DNA from: an uncultured Erysipelotrichaceae bacterium
GTDB taxonomy: Bacteria; Bacillota_I; Bacilli_A; RF39; UBA660
Reading direction: 5' to 3'
Assembly (NCBI GenBank): GCA_902789425.1
Contig: CADANX010000005.1
Location: 1-50,676, forward strand
DNA length: 50,676 nt
Under the pieces are notes generated by a model. It had not been told where the DNA came from and did no database searches. It worked only from the letters and a program-made list of their open reading frames with translations. Positions 15,555 through 23,888 of this stretch are shown here, one piece after another. The position numbers and the translations under genes were made by a program. Position 1 is the first letter of the stretch. Each line of letters opens with the position of its first letter.

Positions 15555-16136
15555 ATGAAAAAAATTCTAAGTTTATTATTAGTTTTTAGCATTATTATGA
15601 TTACAGGATGTCAAAATCCAATTATTGGATCAAAAAAAGTAGAAGGGATAGAAGTACCTAGTGGATATAATACTTATGCTGCTAGACACTGGCTTTCACA
15701 AGATTAAGAGTATGTTGAACTTGTTGTTCGTTATGATAAGAGTGGAAATTTTAAATATCTTAAAGTTACAGAAAATTACAAATTAACTGGTGAAGACTAT
15801 AGTAATAAATCAGATGAAGAATTAAAGAGTTTAGCAAAAGGAGTATGTGAAGAATCAGATATATTTGATAAAAAATATGATGGTTATCAAGTAATTTGTA
15901 CTGTAGAGAATCGTATTTATAAAGCAGGTATATCATTTACAGATAAATCAATTGATGCTGGTATTTTAAATGATCATTTTTCAGATCACTTACTACAAGA
16001 ATATATTGATGAGTTTGATAAGTTTAGAACAGAAGAAAAAGCAAAAGAATTTTTCGCAACAGTAAAAGACAATCTTAGAGCTAGTAATGGTGATTTCTTA
16101 ATGATTCAAAACGAGAAAGTAACTTTATCTAATTAA
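15555..16136 (+). pseudogene. Lipoprotein gene interrupted by one in-frame TAA
   Basis: ATG 15555 opens a clean lipoprotein signal (MKKILSLLLVFSIIMITGCQ; lipid-carrying Cys19). After residue 50 (HWLSQD) there is TAA at 15705-15707, then the same frame stays open for another 142 codons (EYVELVVRYDKSGNFKYLKVTENYKLTGEDYSNKS...) to TAA 16134-16136. Everything else (promoter, ribosome binding site, frame, terminator) is intact, so inactivation is recent or the stop is read through, or the base is a sequencing error. The protein resembles small secreted DUF-type lipoproteins with a repetitive strand pattern; function unknown. Confidence 0.7.
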
Positions 16137-16146
16137 AAATAAATGC

Positions 16147-16169
16147 AAACAGTTTTTAACTGTTTTTTT
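16147..16169 (+). terminator. Intrinsic terminator
   Basis: AAACAGTT/AACTGTTT, 3-nt T loop, T run. Confidence 0.8.
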
Positions 16170-16170
16170 G

Positions 16171-16179
16171 TGCTATAAT
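16171..16179 (+). promoter_or_regulatory. Extended -10 element
   Basis: TGCTATAAT just after the terminator. It may act as a distal promoter for the XRE-DUF4097 operon, 130 bp before its start. Confidence 0.4.
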
Positions 16180-16231
16180 TGAATTGTATTATTAATGTTT
16201 TATTAAAAAATATATAAAATGTTAATGATAG

Positions 16232-16268
16232 TTGACAAATTTCCAACGCAACTATATAGAACGCAACT
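16232..16268 (+). promoter_or_regulatory. Promoter with direct-repeat operator of the second XRE operon
   Basis: TTGACA (16232-16237), 17-bp spacer, TATAGA (16255-16260). The 9-mer AACGCAACT occurs at 16245-16253 in the spacer and at 16260-16268 across the -10/+1 region, 15 bp apart. This layout fits repression by the XRE protein encoded next. Confidence 0.6.
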
Positions 16269-16308
16269 GATAGAAATGGTATATTTGATAGTGAAAGAGG
16301 TGATAATT

Positions 16309-16935
16309 ATGACAATTGGTGAAAGATTGTTAAAATTAAGAAAAGAAAAAAATTTATCGCAAGAAGAACTTGCAAACATTCTAGATGTATCTAGACAAAC
16401 AATTTCAAAATGGGAGACTGATCAATCTACTCCAGATTTTGATAAAATAGTTCCATTATGTGAATGCTTTGGAATTACATCAGATGAGTTATTAACAGGA
16501 AATTCTAATATTATAGAAAAGAAGCAAAAAGATGTTAAATCTAATTTTGCAAGAAATATAGCAGTATCTGTTATGCTTTATATTTTTGCACTTATTGCAA
16601 TGATTATTTGTGCAGCACAATTTAATCAACCAATAATAGGTGTATCATTATTTTTTGGACTAATTGCTGTAGCAACTGGTTTAATTATATACAATGGTAT
16701 ATATTATTCTAAAGAATCAAATAAAAACAAAAATGAAAAACAAGATACAATTGAAAAACAAGTATCTAATATTATAGATTTAATAGCAGTTATTATTTAT
16801 TTATGTGTTTCATTCTTAACAGGTGCATGGAGCATTACATGGATAATATTTATAATAATGGCTCTTGTTAATTTAATTGTTAAGTTAATATTTTCTTTAA
16901 AAAGTGATAAGAAAGATGGTAATGAAAATGAGTAA
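16309..16935 (+). CDS. XRE-family regulator with membrane domain
   Basis: 208 residues from ATG 16309 (AGAGGTGAT ribosome binding site). The N-terminal helix-turn-helix (TIGERLLKLRKEKNLSQEELANILDVSRQTISKWETDQSTPDF) is followed by about four membrane helices (residues ~80-195). The gene overlaps the following DUF4097 gene by 8 nt, a tight coupling seen in envelope-stress type loci. The direct repeats in its promoter suggest autoregulation. Confidence 0.8.
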   Translation: MTIGERLLKLRKEKNLSQEELANILDVSRQTISKWETDQSTPDFDKIVPLCECFGITSDELLTGNSNIIEKKQKDVKSNFARNIAVSVMLYIFALIAMIICAAQFNQPIIGVSLFFGLIAVATGLIIYNGIYYSKESNKNKNEKQDTIEKQVSNIIDLIAVIIYLCVSFLTGAWSITWIIFIIMALVNLIVKLIFSLKSDKKDGNENE

Positions 16936-17863
16936 GAAAATATCAATAGTATTAATCATTATATTAAGTGTATTTGTTATTAGTTTTTCAGTTGGACTAG
17001 GATTTTTAATTTCAAGTGGTAAAAACTTTAATGATTTCTTTATATTTAATTTAAATTTTGATAATTATTCAAAAAAATTAATTGATTCTAAAACTTTTGA
17101 TGAAGAAAAAAATATCAATATTACATTTGATCGTGGTGATGTTTTAGTTGAAGAATCAAGTAATAATAAAATAAATGTAGAAATATATTCAGATAATGTA
17201 AAAAAACATAGTGTTACTTTAGATAATGATATTAATGTTACTTTATTAACAAGTAAAATTTCTTCTTTTAGAAATATTCAAAATAAAATAGTTATTATGA
17301 TTCCAAAAAAATATAGTAAAAAAATAACTATCAATGGTAAAATTGGTGACATTAAAGTAAACGATTTTAGTAATTTAGATTTAGATGTTACTTTATCAAC
17401 AGGAGATATAAAGATAGAAAAAATAAATAATATTGATGCTATATTATCAACAGGTGATATAAAAGTAAATGATGTAATAAATGCTAAAATAGAATTAAAA
17501 ACAGGTGATGTTGAAATAGATAGTGTAAAAGAATTAAAATCAACTATTAAAACTGGTGATTTAGAAGTAGGCCTTGTAAAAGATTTAACAGCTAAATTAT
17601 CGATTGGTGATATTGAAATAGATAGAGTAATAAATAGTGTTGATATTAAATTAAATGTTGGTGATTTAGATATTACAAAAGCAATAATAAATAAAAATTC
17701 TAATATTAAAATAAAAACAGGTGACATTAGAATTAATAAACTTGTAAATGCAAAAGTAGATGCAAAAACAAGATTTGGTTCATTAAGTATTAATAATGAT
17801 TCAAAAGGAGCTAAAAATAAAATAAAAGTAATGGCTACTACAGGTGATATAAGAATTGATTAA
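16928..17863 (+). CDS. DUF4097-family (LiaG-like) anchored beta-repeat protein
   Basis: 311 residues from ATG 16928, with GATGG upstream; the in-frame ATG at 16922 is a possible alternative start. One N-terminal anchor (ISIVLIIILSVFVISFSVGLGFLI) precedes a long beta-solenoid made of the repeated T/I-G-D-(I/L/V)-x-(I/V) motif: STGDIKIEKI, STGDIKVNDV, KTGDVEIDSV, KTGDLEVGLV, SIGDIEIDRV, NVGDLDITKA, KTGDIRINKL, TTGDIRID. This is the DUF4097 pattern, also found in LiaG. It probably sits outside the membrane and works with the membrane-bound regulator encoded upstream. Confidence 0.8.
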   Translation: MSKKISIVLIIILSVFVISFSVGLGFLISSGKNFNDFFIFNLNFDNYSKKLIDSKTFDEEKNINITFDRGDVLVEESSNNKINVEIYSDNVKKHSVTLDNDINVTLLTSKISSFRNIQNKIVIMIPKKYSKKITINGKIGDIKVNDFSNLDLDVTLSTGDIKIEKINNIDAILSTGDIKVNDVINAKIELKTGDVEIDSVKELKSTIKTGDLEVGLVKDLTAKLSIGDIEIDRVINSVDIKLNVGDLDITKAIINKNSNIKIKTGDIRINKLVNAKVDAKTRFGSLSINNDSKGAKNKIKVMATTGDIRID

Positions 17864-17887
17864 AAGCGGATATAATCTGCTTTTTTT
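17863..17887 (+). terminator. Intrinsic terminator
   Basis: AAAGCGGAT/ATCTGCTTT (one G-T), ATA loop, T run. Confidence 0.75.
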
Positions 17888-17888
17888 G

Positions 17889-17897
17889 TGCTATAAT
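17889..17897 (+). promoter_or_regulatory. Extended -10 promoter
   Basis: TGCTATAAT, 19 bp before ATG 17917. Confidence 0.6.
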
Positions 17898-17916
17898 TTA
17901 TATAAGGAGATATATT

Positions 17917-18309
17917 ATGGAAGAAATAGTTAAATTTTTAAAAGAAAGTGGAATGTATTTTATAGCAACTGTTTATGGAGATAAACCTAAGGTAAGACCT
18001 TTTGGTACATCAGAAATATTTGAAAATCATTTATATATTCAAACAGGAAAAAAGAAAGATGTATTTAAACAAATAGTAAGTAACAATAATGTAGAAATAT
18101 GCGCATTTAATAAAGATAAGTGGATAAGAATATCTGGTAATCTTATTTTAGATGATAGATTAGAAGCTAAAAAATATATGCTTGATAAAAATCCTACATT
18201 AAGAAGTATGTATGACGAAAATGATGATAATACAGCAGTTTTATATTTTGAAAAAGGTAAGGCTGTTATTTATTCATTTACTGAAGATAGTAAAATTATA
18301 GAATTTTAA
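17917..18309 (+). CDS. Pyridoxamine-5'-phosphate-oxidase-fold flavoprotein
   Basis: 130 residues, the full length of the small PPOX/FMN-binding split-barrel group. Visible marks are FIATVYGDKPKVRPFG at the start of the barrel, LYIQTGKKKDVFKQI (flavin phosphate loop region) and NVEICAFNKDKWIRISGNL. Such proteins bind FMN or related cofactors and reduce small molecules; the exact substrate is unknown. It has its own promoter and terminator. Confidence 0.8.
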   Translation: MEEIVKFLKESGMYFIATVYGDKPKVRPFGTSEIFENHLYIQTGKKKDVFKQIVSNNNVEICAFNKDKWIRISGNLILDDRLEAKKYMLDKNPTLRSMYDENDDNTAVLYFEKGKAVIYSFTEDSKIIEF

Positions 18310-18334
18310 ACTGAGATAAAACTCAGTTTTTATT
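18308..18334 (+). terminator. Intrinsic terminator
   Basis: AAACTGAG/CTCAGTTT, 6-nt loop, short T run. Confidence 0.7.
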
Positions 18335-18375
18335 TACTTTAAAGTAAAGATAACATATAATAATAGCTATCTTTA
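18333..18375 (+). promoter_or_regulatory. Promoter with operator-like palindromes for the HD gene
   Basis: TTTACTTTAAAGTAAA (18333-18348) is a perfect 16-bp palindrome placed where the -35 should be. TATAAT is at 18356-18361. A second inverted pair, TAAAGATA (18345-18352) and TATCTTTA (18368-18375), brackets the -10. Confidence 0.5.
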
Positions 18376-18387
18376 AGGAGGAATACT

Positions 18388-19305
18388 ATGTATGGTTATT
18401 ATTTAGAATTGCTTGGATATAAAAATCTGCCAGAATATTTAAAAAAATATTTAAATGTTCCTTCTTTAGAAAGACTTAAGGATGTAGGCTATTTTTGTGG
18501 TATGGATTATGCATCAAAAGATATCTATAATTTTAAAGAAAAAATAAGTAGATTTGATCATTCTCTTAGTGTATGTCTTTTAACTTTTAAATTAACTAAA
18601 GATTATAATGCTTCTTTAGCGGGTTTATTTCATGATATATCAACACCATGTTTTTCACATGTAATAGACTATATGAATAGTGATTATTATAATCAAGAAT
18701 CAACTGAGTTTTATACAGGAAAAGTAGTGCAAGAAGATAATGTTTTAACAAGTCTTTTAAAAAAAGATAATATAAGTTTAAATGATGTAATTAATTTTAA
18801 AAAATATACAGTACTTGATAATGATAGACCAAAGTTATGTGCTGATAGACTTGATGGAATTATTCTTTCATCAATTTCATGGACTAATAAAATTAATGAA
18901 TCTATTATTAAAAATATAATAGATGATATAGATGTATTTGTTAATGAAGATAATGAAAAAGAAATCGGTTTTAATACTAGAAAAACATCTGAAATAGTAA
19001 ATGAATTAAGTGATATATTTAACAAATATTGTCATTCTAATGAAGATAATTATATGATGGAATTACTCGCAAAAATAGCAAAATATTTAATTGATAAAAA
19101 CTATATAACTTATGATGATTTATATATTTATAATGAAAAACAATTATTTGAATTAATGCCATCACTTAATGATGAATACTTAAATAATTTACTTAATAAG
19201 TTTAAAACAATAAAAAAAGAAGAGATTACATATTGTGATATACCAGAAATAAAAAATAGATATATTAATCCACTTATTAAAAATAAAAGATTAATAATGA
19301 ATTAA
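18388..19305 (+). CDS. HD-domain phosphohydrolase
   Basis: 305 residues. The metal-binding HD signature is present: SRFDHSLSV (His58), AGLFHDISTPCFSHVIDYM (His82-Asp83, His91), and an Asp in VLDNDRPKLCADRLD. This is the arrangement of HD hydrolases acting on nucleotides such as dNTPs or signalling nucleotides, but the substrate cannot be told. AAGGAGG precedes ATG 18388. The operator-like palindromes upstream suggest regulation. Confidence 0.82.
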   Translation: MYGYYLELLGYKNLPEYLKKYLNVPSLERLKDVGYFCGMDYASKDIYNFKEKISRFDHSLSVCLLTFKLTKDYNASLAGLFHDISTPCFSHVIDYMNSDYYNQESTEFYTGKVVQEDNVLTSLLKKDNISLNDVINFKKYTVLDNDRPKLCADRLDGIILSSISWTNKINESIIKNIIDDIDVFVNEDNEKEIGFNTRKTSEIVNELSDIFNKYCHSNEDNYMMELLAKIAKYLIDKNYITYDDLYIYNEKQLFELMPSLNDEYLNNLLNKFKTIKKEEITYCDIPEIKNRYINPLIKNKRLIMN

Positions 19306-19312
19306 AATATAG

Positions 19313-19318
19313 TATAAT
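19313..19318 (+). promoter_or_regulatory. -10 box of dusB
   Basis: TATAAT, 29 bp before the GTG start at 19348. Confidence 0.5.
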
Positions 19319-19347
19319 TAAAATAGAAATAAAAGGTGGTGATAGTA

Positions 19348-20319
19348 GTGAGCTTTAAAATAGGAAATGTAAAACTTGAAAACAATGTTTGTCTTGCACC
19401 TATGGCAGGTATTTGTGATAGTGCATTTAGACGTATTGTTAAAGAGATGGGTGTAGGTCTTATATTTGCAGAAATGGTATCAGATAAAGCTTTATGTTTT
19501 GATAGCAAAAAAACTCTTGATATGCTTTATTTAACTGATGAAGAAAGACCAATTGCACAACAAATATTTGGTAGTGATCCAGACTCTATGGCTAAAGCAG
19601 CTAAAATCATTTATGAAAAAATGAAACCGGAAATAATAGATATTAATATGGGATGTCCAGTTCCTAAAGTTGCTGTTAAATCAGGAGCAGGTTCAGGACT
19701 TTTAAAAGATCCTGATAAAATTGAAAAAATTGTTAAAGCTGTCGTAGATGCAGTACCAATTCCCGTAACAGTAAAAATAAGAAGTGGTTGGGATGAAAAA
19801 AGTATTAATGCAGTTGAAGTAGCTAAAATAATTGAAAAAGCAGGTGCAAGTGCAATAACAGTTCATCCTAGAACTAGAAAGCAAGGTTATGAAGGTCATT
19901 CTGATTGGAACATTATAAAAGAAGTAAAAGAAAATGTAAGTATTCCAGTAATTGGTAATGGTGATATAAGAAGTGCAGATGATGCAATAAAAATGCTAAA
20001 AGAAACAAAATGTGATGCAATAATGATAGGAAGAGGAGCACTAGGTAATCCATTTTTATTTAAAGAAATACTTTATTATTTAAAAACAGGTGAAAAACTA
20101 GGTGAAATATCAAAAGAAGAAAAAATAAAATATGCACTTAAACATTTTAATTATTTACTTGAATTTAAAAATGAAAAAGTAGCAATTTTAGAAATGAGAA
20201 CACATGCATCATGGTATTTAAAAGGACTAAAAGGATCGGTTGAAGTTAAAAAGAAAATATTTAAAGTAACTACTAAGGAAGAATTAATAAAAACATTAGA
20301 CGATTTTTCTAAAGTATGA
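19348..20319 (+). CDS. dusB: tRNA-dihydrouridine synthase (DusB type)
   Basis: 323 residues. The GTG at 19348 is chosen because AAGGTGGTGAT sits at the right distance and the protein then begins at SFKIGNVKLENNVCLAPMAG, the usual Dus N-terminus. FMN-dependent reduction of uridine in tRNA. Landmarks are INMGCPVPKV with the catalytic Cys, GSGLLKDPDKI, VKIRSGWD, ITVHPRTRKQGYEGHSDW, PVIGNGDI and MIGRGALGNPFLF. A helical C-terminal tRNA-binding domain follows. Stop TGA (20317-20319) is part of the next promoter. Confidence 0.93.
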   Translation: MSFKIGNVKLENNVCLAPMAGICDSAFRRIVKEMGVGLIFAEMVSDKALCFDSKKTLDMLYLTDEERPIAQQIFGSDPDSMAKAAKIIYEKMKPEIIDINMGCPVPKVAVKSGAGSGLLKDPDKIEKIVKAVVDAVPIPVTVKIRSGWDEKSINAVEVAKIIEKAGASAITVHPRTRKQGYEGHSDWNIIKEVKENVSIPVIGNGDIRSADDAIKMLKETKCDAIMIGRGALGNPFLFKEILYYLKTGEKLGEISKEEKIKYALKHFNYLLEFKNEKVAILEMRTHASWYLKGLKGSVEVKKKIFKVTTKEELIKTLDDFSKV

Positions 20320-20325
20320 TATAAT
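20317..20325 (+). promoter_or_regulatory. Extended -10 promoter built on the dusB stop codon
   Basis: TGATATAAT; the TGA is the dusB stop. Start ATG 20351 lies 25 bp downstream. Confidence 0.6.
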
Positions 20326-20350
20326 TGAAGACGTTTTAAGGGAGTTTTTT

Positions 20351-20791
20351 ATGGAAGAAATAGGTTATTTTTCAGAATTATTAAAAAAAGAATTAACAAA
20401 AGAAGAAAAAATAAGATATGTATATAATCAAATTATTAAAGGTAATTTTTCATATTTACCTTCATCATTAGCAGAGAATAATGTTATTAAAGTTCCATAT
20501 GTTGGTGATATAGATAAGATGGGTTTTGAAGTAAATTATTTATATATACCAAAGGATGCAAAAATAAAAAAACATAAACATATTTATGATATTGAAAAAT
20601 ATACATTACTACAGGGTAATTTAGTAGTAAATGAAGAAGATGTAAAAGAAAATTATTGTTTGATAGATGAAGAACATGATATTGATTATACTGATGAAAT
20701 AACTATAGTTGAAACTTATAAAATAAGTAAAGAACTATTAGATAAATATAAAAATAAAGAAGAAAAGGAGCTAGTATTATGCGCGAATTAA
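20351..20791 (+). CDS. Cupin-like hypothetical protein, upstream partner of lysS
   Basis: 146 residues. The central part reads LYIPKDAKIKKHKHIYDIEKYTLLQGNLVV, which resembles a cupin motif 1 (H-x-H-x(5)-E-x(3)-L-x-G). The second half is strand-rich and acidic. The N-terminal segment (FSELLKKELTKEEKIRYVYNQIIKGNFSYLP) is helical. It overlaps lysS by 13 nt, so translation is probably coupled. Function unknown; the cupin reading rests on the short motif only. Confidence 0.55.
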   Translation: MEEIGYFSELLKKELTKEEKIRYVYNQIIKGNFSYLPSSLAENNVIKVPYVGDIDKMGFEVNYLYIPKDAKIKKHKHIYDIEKYTLLQGNLVVNEEDVKENYCLIDEEHDIDYTDEITIVETYKISKELLDKYKNKEEKELVLCAN

Positions 20792-22251
20792 GTGAACAAG
20801 AAGTTGTAAGAAGAGAAAAATTAGAAGAAATTAAAAAGGTATGTAATCCATATCCTGAAAAGTATGAAAGAACACATACACTTACAGAAGCTAAAAATTT
20901 ACCTGATGGTGAAAAAGATGTAAAAGTATGTGGTAGAATTGCTTTTGCAAGAAAAATGGGTAAATTATCTTTTGTTAAAATCAGAAATATAGAAGAAGTA
21001 TTCCAATTAGAATTTAGAGTTGATTTATTAGGTGAAGAAAAATATCAATTCTTTAAAAAACTAATTGATACTGGTGATTTTATTGGTGCAAAAGGTGAAA
21101 TATTCACTACACAAACAGGTGAAAAAACTTTAAGAGTAGAAGAATTTGAATTTTTAGGAAAAGCATTAAGACCTCTTCCAGAAAAATTCCATGGACTTAC
21201 TGATACTGAAGCTAAATATAGAGAACGTTATGTAGATTTAATGATGAATGAAGATTCAAGAAAGATTTTTTTAGGAAGAAGTAAATATTATTTCTTCGTT
21301 AGAAAATTCTTAAATGAAAATGGATTTTTAGAAGTAGAAACACCAATAGTTCAAACAAGTGTATCTGGTGCAACTGCTAAACCATTTTTTACACATTATA
21401 ATGCACTTGATTTAGATTGTAATTTACGAATTGCTCCAGAGTGTTATTTAAAAGAGTGTATTGCTGGTGGATTTGATAGAGTATATGAAGTTGCAAAATG
21501 TTTTAGAAATGAAGGAATGGATACACAACATAATCCTGAATTTACACAAATAGAATGGTATGCAGCTTATTGGAATTTTGAAGATAATATAGAATTTTTC
21601 CAAAAATTAATTAAAGAAAGTATGGAATTCTTAACAGGTTCTTCTGTTGTAGAATATCAAGGAAATAAACTTGATTTTGGTGCAAAATGGGAAAGAATTA
21701 ATTACATTGAAAGAATGAATGAAATTCTTGGTTTTGAATTTTTAAATGAAACAGATATTGATGAATATAAGAATAAAGTTGTTGAAAAAGGATTCTTCAC
21801 ACTAAAAGATATGGAAGAATATAAATCAATTCCTCAATTAACAGATTTCTTATATAAAAAGTTATTAAGAGCAAATATTATTGGACCAGTAGTAATGTAT
21901 AACTATCCAGCTTCATTAAAACCTCTTGCAAGAAGAAATGATAATGATAGTAAGGCTGTTGATTGTTTCCAAGTTGTTATAATGGGTGCTGAAATATGTA
22001 ATGCATATTCAGAACTTGTTAATCCAGAAACACAAAGAGCTACATTTGAAGATCAACTTGCTCAAAAAGAAGCAGGGGATGATGAAACAATGGATTTAGA
22101 TGAAGATTATCTACTTGCTATGGAACAAGGAATGCCTCCAATAAGTGGTCTTGGATTTGGAATAGATAGACTTATGATGATGGCATATAACCTTGAAACA
22201 TTACGTGATGCAATACTATTTCCAACAATGAAACCTAATAATAAAAAGTAA
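20779..22251 (+). CDS. lysS: Lysyl-tRNA synthetase, class II
   Basis: 490 residues, normal for bacterial LysRS. The N-terminal OB-fold anticodon-binding domain (VCGRIAFARKMGKLSFVKIRN...) is followed by the class II core: motif 1 region (VRKFLNENGFLEVETPIVQT), motif 2 (KCFRNEGMDTQHNPEFTQIEWY) and motif 3 (GLGFGIDRLMM). GGAG lies just before ATG 20779, inside the end of the upstream gene. It charges tRNA-Lys. A strong terminator follows. Confidence 0.97.
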   Translation: MRELSEQEVVRREKLEEIKKVCNPYPEKYERTHTLTEAKNLPDGEKDVKVCGRIAFARKMGKLSFVKIRNIEEVFQLEFRVDLLGEEKYQFFKKLIDTGDFIGAKGEIFTTQTGEKTLRVEEFEFLGKALRPLPEKFHGLTDTEAKYRERYVDLMMNEDSRKIFLGRSKYYFFVRKFLNENGFLEVETPIVQTSVSGATAKPFFTHYNALDLDCNLRIAPECYLKECIAGGFDRVYEVAKCFRNEGMDTQHNPEFTQIEWYAAYWNFEDNIEFFQKLIKESMEFLTGSSVVEYQGNKLDFGAKWERINYIERMNEILGFEFLNETDIDEYKNKVVEKGFFTLKDMEEYKSIPQLTDFLYKKLLRANIIGPVVMYNYPASLKPLARRNDNDSKAVDCFQVVIMGAEICNAYSELVNPETQRATFEDQLAQKEAGDDETMDLDEDYLLAMEQGMPPISGLGFGIDRLMMMAYNLETLRDAILFPTMKPNNKK

Positions 22252-22278
22252 TTTTTTTAGCAAATTACTTTTTTTTTA
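22243..22278 (+). terminator. Terminator of lysS
   Basis: AAAAAGTAATTT/AAATTACTTTTT, 7-nt loop, T run; it begins within the last codons. Confidence 0.8.
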
Positions 22279-22287
22279 TTTAAATTA

Positions 22288-22296
22288 TGCTATAAT
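22288..22296 (+). promoter_or_regulatory. Extended -10 promoter
   Basis: TGCTATAAT, 57 bp before ATG 22354. The leader holds a possible 8-codon ORF (ATG 22318 to TAA 22345, MVSLIYLY) ending at the AAGGAGG of the transporter gene. Confidence 0.55.
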
Positions 22297-22353
22297 TAAA
22301 TAAAGAGATTAGAGGTGATGGTAAGCTTAATTTATTTATATTAAGGAGGAAAT

Positions 22354-23868
22354 ATGAAAAAATATAATGTATTTAAGATTTTAGGTATAGTTATAGCTTT
22401 AACTATATTACTTAGTTACTTTATACCACAAACAACAGTTAATTATGGTTCAGTAGCTAAAGGTGACATAAATCCAGTAAGCATAATTGATACATTTAGT
22501 AATTCAATTACTTCGTTTAATGTATTTATATCACAATTTATATTTATACTTATTTGTGCAGTATTTTATGGAATACTACATAAAACAGGTGAATATGAAA
22601 AAGTTGTTAATCAAACAGCTGTAATAAATGAGAATAATAAAGGATTATTTGTTGTAATAAGTGTTTTAACATTAGGTATTATTACAGCAGCAATTGGTGA
22701 TATCTTCCCAATGCTAATCTTTGTACCATTTGTAATGGCAGTGGCAGTAAAATTAGGATATAAGAAAGTATCAGCAATCGCAATGTCAGTAGGTGCAATA
22801 TTAATAGGTAGCACAGGATCTCTTTATACTAATATTACAAATCAAATGTTATCTACAAAACCAGAAACTTATTTAATATATAAAATTATTATTTTAGTAG
22901 TTGGTCTTGTAAGTTTAATAGGATTTATATTAGTGTTTACAAAACCAGAAGATACAAAACTTACCGTATCTAAAGAAAACGGAAAAGTACCAATAATAAT
23001 CTCTTTTATATCAATATTGTTATTTACAATACTTGGTATGTTACCATGGAATGGTTTTTTCAAACTAGATCTATTTGAAAATTTATTCAAAGATATTACA
23101 GCATTTAAAGTAGGTAAAATATCACTTTATAATGCATTTGTAGGAAATTCAGTTTCAGCATTTGGAACATGGCAATTATTTGATATATTTGTTTTAATAG
23201 CAATAGTATCAGTATTATTAGTTATCACTTATAAAATTAAATTTGATGATTTTCTAGAATTAAGTGCAAAGGCAGTTAAAAAAGCATTACCATATGCATT
23301 AATAATTATTATTGCTAATATAGTACTTGTAAATGTATATTCATCAGGATGGATTACTACATTAATTAGTGCTTTAGCTGGTAAGAAATTTAATTTATTT
23401 ACTGCTATTGGTTCTGCATTTATTTCAGGTATTGTATATCCAGATTATTCATATGGATTACAATTTACTGTTTCAACAATAATGTATACAATTTCAGGAA
23501 GTAAAAAATATTATGATATTTTAGCTATTGCTTATCAAGCAATTTATTCAGCTGCATTATTAATATCACCAACAAGTGTACTTGTATTAATTGCATTACA
23601 TTATTCAGATGTAAAATATACAGAATGGATCAAATATATTTGGAAATATTTCTTAATACTATTTGCATCACTTGTGATAGTATTATTTGTTGCTAAATAT
23701 GGATTTACTGTGTCAAGTATTTTATGTTTAATTATTGTTCTTGCAGTATCTACTTTATTAGTAGTTAGAAGAATCAATAATGTTAAAAGTACAATGCCAA
23801 AAAAAGAAGTAAAAGTAGAAAAGAAAGAAACTAAAAAAACTACAAAAAAAGTATCAAAGAAAAAGTAA
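22354..23868 (+). CDS. Ion-transporter-superfamily permease (YfcC/DcuC-like)
   Basis: 504 residues with about 12 membrane helices in two halves, each with a re-entrant-like Ser/Thr/Gly segment (GAILIGSTGSLYTNITNQ and GSAFISGIVYPDYSYGLQFTVST). The layout SYFIPQT near the start, a hydrophobic repeat and Pro-Thr-Ser in the last helices (LISPTSVLVLIALHY) fit YfcC/C4-dicarboxylate-type carriers of the IT superfamily. The substrate could be an amino acid or dicarboxylate. The last 25 residues form a Lys-rich cytoplasmic tail (KKEVKVEKKETKKTTKKVSK) reminiscent of the S2 extension. Monocistronic. Confidence 0.6.
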   Translation: MKKYNVFKILGIVIALTILLSYFIPQTTVNYGSVAKGDINPVSIIDTFSNSITSFNVFISQFIFILICAVFYGILHKTGEYEKVVNQTAVINENNKGLFVVISVLTLGIITAAIGDIFPMLIFVPFVMAVAVKLGYKKVSAIAMSVGAILIGSTGSLYTNITNQMLSTKPETYLIYKIIILVVGLVSLIGFILVFTKPEDTKLTVSKENGKVPIIISFISILLFTILGMLPWNGFFKLDLFENLFKDITAFKVGKISLYNAFVGNSVSAFGTWQLFDIFVLIAIVSVLLVITYKIKFDDFLELSAKAVKKALPYALIIIIANIVLVNVYSSGWITTLISALAGKKFNLFTAIGSAFISGIVYPDYSYGLQFTVSTIMYTISGSKKYYDILAIAYQAIYSAALLISPTSVLVLIALHYSDVKYTEWIKYIWKYFLILFASLVIVLFVAKYGFTVSSILCLIIVLAVSTLLVVRRINNVKSTMPKKEVKVEKKETKKTTKKVSKKK

Positions 23869-23888
23869 TCAATTGATTACTTTTTTTT
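23861..23888. terminator. Bidirectional terminator
   Basis: AAAAGTAATC/GATTACTTTT with an AATT loop and A/T runs on both sides. It serves the convergent genes ending at 23868 and 23877. Confidence 0.85.

Noticed and set aside
17278-17727. 150-codon minus-strand frame in the DUF4097 gene
   Set aside because: Its repeats mirror the TGDI repeats of the real gene and it has no start signals.
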